Positions 7,513-15,057 are shown, counted from the stretch's first letter. The stretch: DNA of 36,775 nt from Azospirillum sp. TSO22-1 (GCF_003116015.1 NZ_LGQZ01000121.1:1-36775); one strand, 5' to 3'. Numbers and translations are program-made. The notes: generated by a model not told the origin, from the letters alone.

Positions 7513-7543
7513 CCTCTCCTGCGCAAGCGGGGGAGGGAGCGGG
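7513..7543. repeat. Degenerate copy of the C-rich palindrome
   Basis: CTCCTGCGCAAGCGGGGGAGGG, flanked by GCTTC and AGC, resembles the CCTCCCC-GC-loop-GC-GGGGAGG hairpins at 2990-3112 and 13095-13212 but has mismatches. It lies between the glycosyltransferase-like gene and a FliL-like gene. Confidence 0.5.
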
Positions 7544-7555
7544 CGGCAATATACG

Positions 7556-7957
7556 TCACATGGCCGAACGCGTCGCCGGGTTGATCAGCGCCCGCGCCAC
7601 CGTGCCCTTGCCGAGCAGGCCGTTGCAGGCCTCCTCCAGCCGGGCGCGGAGCGCGTTGCCGTTCGTGACGACGCCGTGGACGATCCACCCCTTCTCCACG
7701 CCCTCGTAGACCACGGCGGTCACCGTGTCCTGCAGGCGCGGGGTCTTGCCCTGGATCTCCGGCATGCGGCCGGGTTCGGCGATCTCCAGCGTCACCTCGT
7801 AGGTGACGTAGCGCTCGACCTGGCCGTTGGTGATGACGGGCACCATCACCGGGCGGACGCGGACGGTGTTCTGCGGGGCGGCCGGCGGGCCTTCCCTGGC
7901 GAAGGCGGGGGCGGCGGCCAGCAGGGCGAGGGCGGCGAGAAGATTGCGGCGAAGCAC
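7556..7957 (-). CDS. FliL-like periplasmic protein (paralogue A)
   Basis: A 133-residue protein with a clear Sec signal peptide (MLRRNLLAALALLAAAPAFA, cleavage near Ala20), so predicted periplasmic and soluble. The mature part has PVMVPVITNGQVERYVTYEVTLE, PRLQDTVTAVVY and ALRARLEEACNGLLGKG. This order matches the flagellar FliL fold: beta strand, 'lpRLqD', helix, and a final helix followed by a strand. It is clearly homologous to the next gene (7970-8380) and to 19805-20263. The start is GTG at 7957, 12 bp after the paralogue's stop, so the two form an operon. FliL-like proteins support motor torque, but no flagellar gene is nearby, so the role is open. Confidence 0.8.
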   Translation of the reverse strand: MLRRNLLAALALLAAAPAFAREGPPAAPQNTVRVRPVMVPVITNGQVERYVTYEVTLEIAEPGRMPEIQGKTPRLQDTVTAVVYEGVEKGWIVHGVVTNGNALRARLEEACNGLLGKGTVARALINPATRSAM

Positions 7958-7969
7958 GGTCGGGCGGGC

Positions 7970-8380
7970 CTAATTCAGCGACGACTGGCGGCCGACCGGC
8001 ATGATGAGGACGCGGGCGATCGACGCCTTGCCGATCAGCTTCTGTCCGGCCTCGTCGAGGCGCGCGCGCAACGCGGTGGCGTTGGCGATGTTGCCGCGGA
8101 CGATCCAGCCCTGCTCGATGGCGCCGTAGACGACGGTGAGCACCGCATCCTGCAGGCGGGTGATCTTCGCCTGGGCGTCCGGCAGCTTGGAGGAATCCGC
8201 CAGTTCCATGGTGACGTCGTACAGCGCGTAGCGCTCGATCTGGCCGCGGTTGACCACCGGGACCATCAACGCCTTGATCTTGATCGACGGTGGCAGGCCC
8301 GCGTCCTTGCTTTCCGCGTAGGCCGCGGGGCTCGCGGTCAGCGCGGCGAGAACGGCGAGGGCGGCGGCGGTCGGGCGCAT
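7970..8380 (-). CDS. FliL-like periplasmic protein (paralogue B)
   Basis: A 136-residue exported protein with signal peptide MRPTAAALAVLAALTASPAAYA, cleavage near residue 22. The mature part shows ALMVPVVNRGQIERYALYDVTMEL, TRLQDAVLTVVYGAIEQGWIVRG and ALRARLDEAGQKLIGKASIARVLI, aligning over its whole length with paralogue A (7556-7957) and less closely with 19805-20263. First gene of a two-gene operon with A. It lies 90 bp downstream of the yciE-like gene on the same strand; co-transcription with it is possible, and there is no obvious terminator between. Function unknown beyond the FliL-like fold inference. Confidence 0.8.
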   Translation of the reverse strand: MRPTAAALAVLAALTASPAAYAESKDAGLPPSIKIKALMVPVVNRGQIERYALYDVTMELADSSKLPDAQAKITRLQDAVLTVVYGAIEQGWIVRGNIANATALRARLDEAGQKLIGKASIARVLIMPVGRQSSLN

Positions 8381-8470
8381 GGTCCGGGGTGTTCCTGACG
8401 AGACCGTTTCACCATACGCCCGGCCGCGTCGCCCGGCAATGCCGGTGCACCGGGGTGCAGGCCTGCGCCG

Positions 8471-8977
8471 TCAGGCGGCCTTGCTGACGTCCAGGGCCTT
8501 CCTGTTCACGTCGTTGATGGCCAGCGTGTTGAGGCGCCTGTCGGTCTCCTTCTCCTCGTTCAGCGTCTCCTCCAGCAGCCTGGCGACGCGGTCGAGGCCG
8601 CAGCCCTGGGCGTAGGCGTGCAGCGTGCCGTAGCTGGCGATCTCGTAGTGCTCAACCTTCTGGGCGGCGGCGATCAGGGCGGCGTCGGTGACCTCGGGCG
8701 CCATGCCCATCTCCAGGATCTCCTGCGCTTCCTCGATCAGGCCCTTCATCGCCTCGCACGGCTTGCCGCGGGTGCGGGCGTCGATCTCCTCGAAGCACTG
8801 CTCCAGGCGCTCGATCTGGCCCTGGGTCTGCTCGGCGTGCTCCAGGAAGGCGGCGCTCAGCGTTTCCGACTGGACCTTCCTGGCCAGCTTCGGCAGGGCC
8901 TTCAGGATCTGCTTCTCGGCGTGGTAGATGTCGCGCATCTCTTCCAGCAGAAGATCCTGCATCGTCTTGGCAGCCAT
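8471..8977 (-). CDS. YciE/DUF892 ferritin-like stress protein
   Basis: A 168-residue all-helical protein of the YciE (DUF892) family, a ferritin-like four-helix bundle with a predicted di-iron site, linked to stress and stationary-phase responses in many bacteria. Seen: MQDLLLEEMRDIYHAEKQIL, LEHAEQTQGQIERLEQCFEEI, EVTDAALIAAAQKVEHYEIASYG. The Glu/His residues in each helix (E..H in 'DIYHAEKQ', E/H in 'KVEHYEIASYG') fit metal binding. Start ATG at 8977 is backed by GGGAG 7 bases upstream. A GGAAC-N16-TGTT element lies about 40-65 bp upstream, close to the alphaproteobacterial general-stress sigma factor EcfG consensus, consistent with stress induction. Confidence 0.92.
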   Translation of the reverse strand: MAAKTMQDLLLEEMRDIYHAEKQILKALPKLARKVQSETLSAAFLEHAEQTQGQIERLEQCFEEIDARTRGKPCEAMKGLIEEAQEILEMGMAPEVTDAALIAAAQKVEHYEIASYGTLHAYAQGCGLDRVARLLEETLNEEKETDRRLNTLAINDVNRKALDVSKAA

Positions 8978-9017
8978 GGCGAGTCTCCCTAAGTCTCTGG
9001 AACGGATCGGCCGAACC

Positions 9018-9042
9018 AACAAGGCCGTGCCCGGCGGGTTCC
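9018..9042 (-). promoter_or_regulatory. Possible EcfG (general stress) promoter of the yciE-like gene
   Basis: On the minus strand GGAAC (9042-9038), 16 bases, TGTT (9021-9018) matches the alphaproteobacterial EcfG promoter GGAAC-N16/17-CGTT with one mismatch. It lies about 40 bp from the start codon of a stress-type gene, a suitable position. Confidence 0.45.
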
Positions 9043-9082
9043 GGCGGCAGACCCCGGGCGAAAGGACTATGGAGTGACGGTT

Positions 9083-9295
9083 ATGGCGGATGCGCCGGAC
9101 GAGGATGGGATCTATCTGGAATACACCCGGGTCGGGCCGTACCTGAAGGTGTCGGCGATCTGCGCCAAGACCGGCACCGAGGTGTTCGCCGCCGGGCCGG
9201 CCACCGGCTGCCGCGAGACGCTGACCCGCGCCGCCATCGGCAAGCTGAAGCAGGCGCTGCGCAGGAACGCCCAGGGCGGCGGCTGGACCGCATAA
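9083..9295 (+). CDS. Small conserved-looking hypothetical protein
   Basis: A 70-residue protein, MADAPDEDGIYLEYTRVG at the start, then KVSAICAKTGTEVFAAGPAT and a basic helical tail ending in GGGWTA. It resembles short alphaproteobacterial proteins with an 'EF/YxRxGxxxKVSAIDxxTGTEV' core that are annotated only as a domain of unknown function; this is from memory. ATG at 9083 is chosen because GGAG at 9071-9074 precedes it by 8 bases; a GTG at 9074 overlaps the ribosome-binding site. Divergent from the yciE-like gene (105 bp between). A 10-bp GC-rich hairpin follows the stop. Confidence 0.72.
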   Translation: MADAPDEDGIYLEYTRVGPYLKVSAICAKTGTEVFAAGPATGCRETLTRAAIGKLKQALRRNAQGGGWTA

Positions 9296-9297
9296 GG

Positions 9298-9329
9298 ATC
9301 GCGCCCCGCGGCGGGGCCGGGGGCGCGAT
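9298..9329. terminator. GC-rich hairpin, terminator without T run
   Basis: ATCGCGCCCC (9298-9307) pairs with GGGGCGCGAT (9320-9329) two bases after the stop of the small gene at 9083-9295. No T run follows, so efficiency is uncertain. The following 198 bp up to 9527 show no convincing gene. Confidence 0.5.
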
Positions 9330-9527
9330 GGGAAGTGTCTGGCTTCTGCTGATGGTGAGCAATGGCACGTCGGCGCCGGCTCTGCGGGGCGTCGGCTCTG
9401 CGGTGCCGGCCCCACTGAACTGCTCATGGGCCGATCCTAGTCCCGATTCCGGCGAAGGACACTGGCGCAAGCGGAGTAACGCCTATAGAAAAGCGCTCCA
9501 CGAACGATCGGCGGGAAGAGGGGTCCG

Positions 9528-9827
9528 ATGCGGCGTCTGGTGCGTGTGATTGGGGTGGCGATGCTGGCCGCCGGGATGGCGCCGCCGGGGGTGCATGCGG
9601 CGACCATCTGCATCAAGCCGCTGGTGCCGGCGTGCATGAACGACACCACGACCTTCGTCAGCGCCGACAAGATGCAGTCCTGCCAGTTCGAGGTGAAGGA
9701 CTACGTCGACAAGACCATGGCTTACCTGACCTGCGTCTCCGACGAGCACAAGGCGACCGGCCAGGAGCTGACCCGCAACGTCGAGCGCTTCAACTGCCGG
9801 CTGTCCGGGCGGCAGACCTGCGGCTGA
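9528..9827 (+). CDS. Secreted small cysteine-containing hypothetical protein
   Basis: A 99-residue protein with an N-terminal Sec signal (MRRLVRVIGVAMLAAGMAPPGVHA, cleavage near Ala24) and a mature part of about 75 residues with six cysteines (CIKPLVPAC, SCQFEV, LTCVSD, FNCRLSGRQTCG), probably disulfide-bonded in the periplasm. No family recognised. A purine-rich GGGAAGAGGGG precedes the ATG at about 5 bases. The gene ends 40 bp before a strong hairpin and converges on the MucR-type regulator. Monocistronic. Confidence 0.75.
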   Translation: MRRLVRVIGVAMLAAGMAPPGVHAATICIKPLVPACMNDTTTFVSADKMQSCQFEVKDYVDKTMAYLTCVSDEHKATGQELTRNVERFNCRLSGRQTCG

Positions 9828-9866
9828 AACCAGTTCTGAACGGCGGAACCGGGTTCCCAAAACGCC

Positions 9867-9904
9867 ACGGGCCGGCCCCTCTGTGCGAAGGGCCGGCCCG
9901 TTTG
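9867..9904. terminator. Bidirectional intrinsic terminator
   Basis: ACGGGCCGGCCC (9867-9878) and GGGCCGGCCCGT (9890-9901) form a 12-bp stem followed by TTT, between the convergent secreted-protein and MucR-type genes. Confidence 0.75.
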
Positions 9905-9920
9905 CGCGTGCAGGCGGCGG

Positions 9921-10364
9921 TCAGCCGGCGCGGCGGCGGGTGGTGCGGCCGGCGTTGCGGCCGAGGCCGATTCGCTTGGCGAACTCCGAACGCTGGGCGG
10001 CGTAGTTGGGGGCCACCATCGGGTAGTCGGGCGGAAGTCCCCAGCGCACCCGGTACTCGTCGGGCGACATGTTGTAGGTGGAGCGGAGATGCCGCTTGAG
10101 CATCTTCAGCTTCTTGCCGTCTTCGAGGCACACAATGTACTCGGGCGTGACCGACTTGCGGATCGGCACGGCGGGCTTCAGCGGCTCGGCCGGAGTCTCG
10201 CGCGGACCGTTGTTGAGGCCCGTCAGCGACGAGTAGACCGTGTTGATGACCTCGGGAATCTGCTGCGACGGCAGCACGTTCTTGCTGACATAGGCGGAAA
10301 CGATGTCCGCGGTCATGCGCAGCAGTGCGTTGTCGGAGGAATCGGAGCGGAGCGGGTCACTCAT
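9921..10364 (-). CDS. MucR/Ros family transcriptional regulator with degenerate zinc finger
   Basis: A 147-residue DNA-binding protein of the MucR/Ros family, which in alphaproteobacteria represses exopolysaccharide, motility and cell-cycle genes by binding AT-rich DNA. Helical N-terminal oligomerisation region (about 10-50); DNA-binding core YIVCLEDGKKLKMLKRHL (76-93) and YNMSPDEYRVRWGLPPDYPMVAPNYA after it. Of the canonical Cys2His2 ligands only Cys79 and His92 are in place; the second Cys is Asp82 and the second His is absent, as in the zinc-independent members known from Mesorhizobium. Basic tail GRTTRRRAG. The start at 10364 is the family-typical MSDP; longer in-frame extensions are unlikely. 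The AT-rich upstream region suggests autoregulation. Confidence 0.92.
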   Translation of the reverse strand: MSDPLRSDSSDNALLRMTADIVSAYVSKNVLPSQQIPEVINTVYSSLTGLNNGPRETPAEPLKPAVPIRKSVTPEYIVCLEDGKKLKMLKRHLRSTYNMSPDEYRVRWGLPPDYPMVAPNYAAQRSEFAKRIGLGRNAGRTTRRRAG

Positions 10365-10840
10365 TGCACAGTGTCCTGGCTTTTTCGTTTTGGCGCTAGC
10401 AACCAAGTTGCACACCGTGATTTGGGTGTCAATATAAATCCCGCAAGTGGCAATAGGGTTATTTGTTGCGTCGAGAACTGATAAGCGCGCGGCAAATTGG
10501 CCGGGGTTCAAACCGGCCAAAGCGGCCGGCTTCGGTGGCGGGTTTATGGACGCACTAGTGGCCTGCAACAGGTGCAGAGCGGTAATATCATGCTCGGCAA
10601 TTGGGCAAAGCGAACCCCTACCCCGAATCGGGGGATGTCCTTATTCCGTCCTATGAGCAACGCGCAGGCGATGATCCGCCGTGGTTTCTCCAGCGGACCG
10701 CGTGTGAATGGCAGCCCTGCCGCGCCATCGACGCTTTGCGTTGTGTCGAACTGGTGATCCGCATCGACATCTGGTAGGTTGCTGCGCGTTGCCGCGGGGG
10801 GCGCGCAGCAGAGCCCCCGTTTGTCCCGGAGTTGCGTTCG
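10365..10840. other. 476-bp intergenic region between the mucR-like gene and rpiB
   Basis: No convincing gene. It holds the AT-rich mucR-like promoter (to about 10490), the perfect palindrome CCCCGA-A-TCGGGG (10621-10633), and a hairpin TGCTGCGCG...CGCGCAGCA (about 10784-10810) in the leader of rpiB. Short frames here lack ribosome-binding sites and family resemblance. Confidence 0.6.
10412..10432 (-). promoter_or_regulatory. Candidate promoter/operator of the mucR-like gene
   Basis: Minus-strand TTGACA (10432-10427), a good -35 hexamer, partly overlaps the inverted repeat ACACC-N8-GGTGT (10412-10429) in unusually AT-rich DNA about 50-65 bp upstream of the start codon. The -10 is unclear. 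Overlap of dyad and -35 would suit repression. Confidence 0.35.
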
Positions 10841-11278
10841 ATGACCGTGAAGACCGTTGCGCTGGCGTCCGATCACGCCGGCACCCAGATGAAGGCCGAG
10901 TTGAAGGATGCGCTCGCCAAGCGCGGGCTGGAGGTGCTGGACCTCGGCACGAACGGACCGGAGTCGGTGGACTATCCCGACTTCGCCGATGCCTTGGCCG
11001 CGGCGATTCGCGACGGGCGGGCGCAACGTGGCGTCTTGATCTGCGGCACCGGCATCGGTATCAGCATCGCGGCCAACCGCCACCGCCACATCCGCGCGGC
11101 GCTGTGCAGCGACCCGACCTCCGCCCGGCTGTCGCGCGAGCACAACGACGCCAACGTGCTGGCGCTGGGTGCCCGCGTGGTCGGCATCGAGATCGCGAAG
11201 GATTGTCTGACCGCCTTCCTGGACACGCCCTTCGAAGGCGGCGAGCGCCATTCGCGCCGCGTCGGCAAGCTGGGCTGA
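10841..11278 (+). CDS. rpiB: Ribose-5-phosphate isomerase B
   Basis: Interconverts ribose 5-phosphate and ribulose 5-phosphate in the pentose phosphate pathway (RpiB/LacAB family, cytosolic dimer). The 145-residue product has SDHAG (10-14), the phosphate and active-site loop CGTGIGISIAANR with catalytic Cys68, and EHNDANVLALGARVVG. Start ATG at 10841, with GGAG at 10828-10831. It is followed 25 bp later by glyA and then nrdR, an arrangement common in alphaproteobacteria, so these are probably one operon linking pentose, one-carbon and nucleotide metabolism. Confidence 0.95.
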   Translation: MTVKTVALASDHAGTQMKAELKDALAKRGLEVLDLGTNGPESVDYPDFADALAAAIRDGRAQRGVLICGTGIGISIAANRHRHIRAALCSDPTSARLSREHNDANVLALGARVVGIEIAKDCLTAFLDTPFEGGERHSRRVGKLG

Positions 11279-11303
11279 AAGCAGTTTTGAAAGGAATCGC
11301 CTG

Positions 11304-12593
11304 ATGTACGCTCCGAACCCGACGTTCTTCACCGCCACGCTGGCCGAGACCGATCCCGAGCTGGCCCGCGCGGTGCGCGACGAGCTGCTTCGCCAGCAGG
11401 ACCAGATCGAGCTGATCGCCTCGGAGAACGTCGTCTCCGCCGCCGTGCTGGAGGCGCAGGGTTCGGTGCTCACCAACAAGTACGCCGAGGGTTATCCCGG
11501 CAAGCGCTACTACGGCGGCTGCGAGTTCGTGGATGTCGCCGAGAACCTGGCCATCGAGCGCGCCTGCAAGCTGTTCGGCTGCGGCTTCGCCAACGTGCAG
11601 CCGAACTCCGGCTCCCAGGCCAACCAGGCGGTCCTGCTGGCGCTGCTGCAGCCGGGCGACACGGTGCTCGGCATGTCGCTGGCGGCCGGCGGCCACCTGA
11701 CGCACGGCGCCCCGCCGAACCTGTCCGGCAAGTGGTTCAAGGCCGTGCAGTACGGCGTGCGCAAGGACGACCACCTGATCGACTTCGACGAGGTCGAGCG
11801 CCTCGCCCGCGAGCACAAGCCGAAGCTGATCATCGCCGGCGGCTCGGCGTACCCGCGCGTGCTCGACTACCAGCGCTTCCGCGCCATCGCGGACGAGGTC
11901 GGCGCCATCTTCATGGTCGACGTCGCCCACTACGCCGGCCTGATCGCCGGCGGCGTCTATCCGAACCCGTTCCCCTGGGCCGACGTCGTCACCACCACCA
12001 CCCACAAGACGCTGCGCGGCCCGCGCGGCGGCATGGTGCTGACCGACAAGGAAGAGATCGCCAAGAAGATCAACTCGGCGGTCTTCCCCGGCCTGCAGGG
12101 CGGCCCGCTGATGCACGTCATCGCCGCCAAGGCGGTGGCCTTCCAGGAGGCTCTGCAGCCGGAGTTCAAGCGCTACGCCCAGGCGATGCTGGACAACGCC
12201 CGCGTGCTGTCGAAGACGCTGATCGAGGGCGGCCTCGACATCGTGTCGGGCGGCACCGACAGCCACATCGTGCTGGTCGACCTGCGCCCGAAGAACGTCA
12301 CCGGCAAGGCCGGCGAAGCCAGCCTGGAGCACGCCGGCATGACCTGCAACAAGAACGGCGTGCCGTTCGATCCGCAGAAGCCGACCATCACCTCCGGCGT
12401 CCGCCTGGGCAGCCCGGCGGCGACCACGCGCGGCTTCAGCACCGAAGAGTTCAAGCAGGTTGGCGAGATGATCGTCGAGACGCTGGACGGGCTGGCCGCC
12501 AGCAACTCGGGCGACAACCGCGCCGTCGAGGCGAAGGTGCGGGAGAAGGTGCGCGACCTGTGCCGCCGCTTCCCGATCTATCCGACGCTGTAA
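11304..12593 (+). CDS. glyA: Serine hydroxymethyltransferase
   Basis: PLP enzyme converting serine and tetrahydrofolate to glycine and 5,10-methylene-tetrahydrofolate, the main one-carbon source. The product of 429 residues has full family length. Signatures: ELIASENVVS (36-45), GKRYYGGCEF, NVQPNSGSQAN (97-107), VDVAHYAGLIAGG and the PLP-lysine motif TTTTHKTLRGPRGG with Lys235. The start follows GAAAGGAATC at a good distance. Located 25 bp after rpiB and 30 bp before nrdR; likely co-transcribed with both. Confidence 0.97.
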   Translation: MYAPNPTFFTATLAETDPELARAVRDELLRQQDQIELIASENVVSAAVLEAQGSVLTNKYAEGYPGKRYYGGCEFVDVAENLAIERACKLFGCGFANVQPNSGSQANQAVLLALLQPGDTVLGMSLAAGGHLTHGAPPNLSGKWFKAVQYGVRKDDHLIDFDEVERLAREHKPKLIIAGGSAYPRVLDYQRFRAIADEVGAIFMVDVAHYAGLIAGGVYPNPFPWADVVTTTTHKTLRGPRGGMVLTDKEEIAKKINSAVFPGLQGGPLMHVIAAKAVAFQEALQPEFKRYAQAMLDNARVLSKTLIEGGLDIVSGGTDSHIVLVDLRPKNVTGKAGEASLEHAGMTCNKNGVPFDPQKPTITSGVRLGSPAATTRGFSTEEFKQVGEMIVETLDGLAASNSGDNRAVEAKVREKVRDLCRRFPIYPTL

Positions 12594-12623
12594 CGGGACT
12601 TATTTAAGGGGGAAAAGCCGGAC

Positions 12624-13085
12624 ATGCGCTGCCCGTTCTGCGGACACGAGGATACCCAGGTCAAGGATTCGCGACCGACCGAGGACAACTCGGCGATCCG
12701 GCGGCGGCGCTTCTGTCCCGGCTGCGGGGCCCGCTTCACCACCTTCGAGCGCGTGCAGCTGCGCGAGCTGACGGTGGTGAAGAGCACCGGTCAGCGCGAG
12801 CCCTTCGACCGCGAGAAGCTGCTGCGCTCCATGCGCATCGCGCTGCGCAAGCGCCCGATCGACGCCGACCGCATCGACCGGGTGGTGAACAGCCTGGTGC
12901 GCCAGCTCGAATCCTCGGGGGAGAGCGAGATCCCGTCGAAGCAGATCGGCGAGATGATCATGAACGCGCTGCAGACGCTCGATCAGGTCGCGTACATCCG
13001 CTACGCCTCGGTCTACAAGGACTTCCGCGAAGCGTCCGACTTCAACGAGTTCGTCGAGCAGCTGGCGCCCGAGGCGCAGCACTAG
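12624..13085 (+). CDS. nrdR: Transcriptional repressor NrdR
   Basis: Represses ribonucleotide reductase genes in response to ATP/dATP. The 153-residue protein has the N-terminal zinc ribbon MRCPFCGHED...FCPGCG with Cys3, Cys6, Cys31 and Cys34, followed by basic RRRRF and an ATP-cone domain (about 50-140: VVKSTGQREPFDREKLLRSM). Ribosome-binding site GGGGGAAA upstream. It sits between glyA and the riboflavin genes, the usual alphaproteobacterial context. The palindromic repeat at 13095-13212 follows its stop. Confidence 0.97.
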   Translation: MRCPFCGHEDTQVKDSRPTEDNSAIRRRRFCPGCGARFTTFERVQLRELTVVKSTGQREPFDREKLLRSMRIALRKRPIDADRIDRVVNSLVRQLESSGESEIPSKQIGEMIMNALQTLDQVAYIRYASVYKDFREASDFNEFVEQLAPEAQH

Positions 13086-13094
13086 CCTTGTTTC

Positions 13095-13212
13095 TCCCTC
13101 CCCCTGCTCCGCAGGGGGAGGGAGGGACCCGCGCAGCGGGAGGGTGGGGGCGGCGGATCCTCGGGATGGCCGTTGCCCCCTCCTAACCTCCCCCTGCGGA
13201 GCAGGGGGAGGT
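13095..13212. repeat. Pair of inverted palindromes that supplies the ribD ribosome-binding site
   Basis: Two hairpins: TCCCTCCCCCTGC/GCAGGGGGAGGGA (13095-13123, 13-bp stem, loop TCC) and ACCTCCCCCTGC/GCAGGGGGAGGT (13186-13212, 12-bp stem, loop GGA). The loops are reverse complements, so the second is an inverted copy of the first. Between them is CGCGCAGCGGGAGGGTGGGGGC, as in the repeat at 2990-3112. The last arm contains GGGGGAGG, 9 bases before the ribD ATG, and is the only plausible Shine-Dalgarno sequence for that gene. Confidence 0.85.
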
Positions 13213-13220
13213 ATTGTTTT

Positions 13221-14324
13221 ATGGCCGCCGACGACCTCCACCACATGCGCGCCGCTTTGGCGCTGGCCGCCCGCGGACTCGGCACCACGGCGCCGAACCC
13301 GTCGGTGGGCTGCGTGCTGGTCAAGGACGGCGTCGTGGTCGGCCGCGGCTGGACCCAGCCCGGCGGCCGCCCGCACGGCGAGACCGAGGCGCTGCGGCGC
13401 GCCGGGGGCGCCGCCCGGGGATCCACCGCCTATGTCTCGCTGGAGCCCTGCAACCACCACGGCAAGACGCCGCCCTGCTCGGAGGCGTTGATCGCCGCGG
13501 GCGTGGCGCGCGTCGTGATCGCCTGCGAGGATCCCGACCCGCGCGTCGCCGGCGGCGGCGTCAAGCGCCTGCGCGAGGCCGGCATCGAGGTGATCACCGG
13601 CGTCTGCGCCGACGAGGCGTGGGAGCTGAACCGCGGCTTCTTCAGCCGCATCCTGCACGGCCGGCCGCTGGTGACGCTGAAGCTGGCGACCACGCTGGAC
13701 GGCCGTATCGCCACCCACGGCGGCGAGTCGAAGTGGATCACCGGGCCGGAGGCGCGGGCGCTCGGCCACGGGCTGCGGGCGCGGCACGACGCCATCATGG
13801 TCGGCATCCGCACCGCGCTGGCCGACGACCCCGACCTGACCTGCCGCCTGCCGGGGCTGGAGGGCCGTTCGCCGGTGCGCATCGTCTTCGACAGCCGGCT
13901 GCGGCTGCCGCTGACCGGCAGGCTGGTGCGCACGGCGAAGACGGTGCCGACCTGGATCGTCGCCCGCGACGACTGCGACGGATTGCGCCGCCAGACCCTG
14001 ATCGACTGCGGCGTCGAGGTGGTCCCGGTGCCGTGCGACGCCGCCGGCCTGCCGGACCCGGCGCAGGCGATGGCGGCGCTGGCCGGCCGCGGCCTGACGC
14101 GGGTGCTGGTGGAGGGTGGCGCGACCCTGGCCGCCTCGCTGCTGCGCGCCGGGCTGGTCGACCGGCTGGAGTGGTTCCGCGCCTCGAAGGTCATCGGTGG
14201 TGACGGCGTGGCCGCGGTGGCGGCGTTCGGCGTCGATGCGCTGGCGCAGGCGGCGGCGTTCGACCGCGTGCGGGTGCGGCGCGCAGGGGACGATCTAATC
14301 GAGAGCTACGTAAAGCGGGAATAA
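13221..14324 (+). CDS. ribD: Bifunctional riboflavin biosynthesis deaminase/reductase RibD
   Basis: Carries out the second and third steps of riboflavin synthesis: deamination of the pyrimidine and NADPH-dependent reduction of its ribose. The 367-residue protein has a zinc cytidine-deaminase-type domain (about 1-145; HGETEA with His52 and Glu54, PCNHHGKTPPC with Cys77 and Cys86) and a reductase domain (about 150-367; LKLATTLDGRIA, SKWITG, RVLVEGGATLAASLL). The only ribosome-binding site for ATG 13221 is the GGAGG at the end of a palindromic repeat, where pairing could hide it. The 3' end overlaps the convergent TetR gene by 19 bp. ribE follows only after a two-gene insertion. Confidence 0.96.
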   Translation: MAADDLHHMRAALALAARGLGTTAPNPSVGCVLVKDGVVVGRGWTQPGGRPHGETEALRRAGGAARGSTAYVSLEPCNHHGKTPPCSEALIAAGVARVVIACEDPDPRVAGGGVKRLREAGIEVITGVCADEAWELNRGFFSRILHGRPLVTLKLATTLDGRIATHGGESKWITGPEARALGHGLRARHDAIMVGIRTALADDPDLTCRLPGLEGRSPVRIVFDSRLRLPLTGRLVRTAKTVPTWIVARDDCDGLRRQTLIDCGVEVVPVPCDAAGLPDPAQAMAALAGRGLTRVLVEGGATLAASLLRAGLVDRLEWFRASKVIGGDGVAAVAAFGVDALAQAAAFDRVRVRRAGDDLIESYVKRE

Positions 14325-14974
14325 GGTGACTCCTTGCCGTCGGTGCTCTCCAGCATCGTCAGGCTCATCCGCACCAGCGCGTCCTCGAACTCCGGTGTTT
14401 CCGGCAACGGCGAGTCCTCCAGCACGGCGGCGCGGATGGCGCCAAGCACGGCGCGCGTCATCACGAACAGCGCCGCCGGGGCCGGCGGCGGGACGTCGGG
14501 ATGGGCGCGGCGGGCAAGGGCGGCGTGGATGCGCGCGGCCATCTCCTGCGTCGCGGCCACCACCTGCGGCGTGTGGTCGAGCAGCCAGCCGCGCTTCAGC
14601 AGCAGGCGCCTCGCCCCGTCGCCGGTGCCGAAGGCCGCGACCAGTGCGCGGACGAACGGCCGGACCACATCCCGCGGATGCCCGCCCGTCGCCTCGGCGT
14701 CGTCGAGCAGCCGTTCCAGTTCGCGGATCACCCGGCGGCGCTCCAGGTCGATCATTGCCAGCAGGATGGCGTCCATGCTGGGGAAGTACTGGTACAGTGT
14801 GCCGATGGAGAAGCCGGCGCGCTCCGCCACCCGGTTGGTGGTCAGCGCCTTCTCGCCGTCGCGTTCGAGAATCTGAGCGGTTGCCTCGAAGATTGTCAGG
14901 ATGGTCCGCCACGCGCGCCGTTGCACCGGCGTTTTCCGCATGGAATCAACGGGTTCGGCAGGAGCGTCGGACAT
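14306..14974 (-). CDS. TetR family transcriptional regulator
   Basis: A 222-residue TetR-type repressor. N-terminal helix-turn-helix at about 25-70: ILTIFEATAQILERDG, then TTNRVAERAGFSIGTLYQYFPSMDAIL, the family hallmark; the C-terminal ligand-binding domain is divergent, as usual. It is divergent from the membrane-associated diiron-type hydrolase gene (83 bp between starts) and so most likely controls it. Its 3' end overlaps ribD by 19 bp. With the hydrolase gene it forms a two-gene insertion in the riboflavin cluster. Ligand unknown; a fatty or hydrophobic compound is a guess from the neighbour. Confidence 0.93.
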   Translation of the reverse strand: MSDAPAEPVDSMRKTPVQRRAWRTILTIFEATAQILERDGEKALTTNRVAERAGFSIGTLYQYFPSMDAILLAMIDLERRRVIRELERLLDDAEATGGHPRDVVRPFVRALVAAFGTGDGARRLLLKRGWLLDHTPQVVAATQEMAARIHAALARRAHPDVPPPAPAALFVMTRAVLGAIRAAVLEDSPLPETPEFEDALVRMSLTMLESTDGKESPYSRFT

Positions 14975-15057
14975 GCGGGGTATGCGCGGGAATGCGAGTT
15001 GGGAATCCGAGCATCCCTCAGTATCGTTTCGCCGTCCACGACCGATGGAGGCGGGTG

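Noticed and set aside
9328..9549. 73-residue frame between two small genes
   Set aside because: Starts inside a hairpin, lacks a ribosome-binding site and overlaps the signal-peptide gene at 9528.
10447..10757. Short frames in the mucR-rpiB spacer
   Set aside because: No ribosome-binding site or recognisable sequence; region contains promoter-like and palindromic DNA.
14975..15057. TetR operator between the divergent TetR and hydrolase genes
   Set aside because: Only a loose, mismatched dyad (GGAATGC...GCATCCC) is visible; too weak to list as a site.
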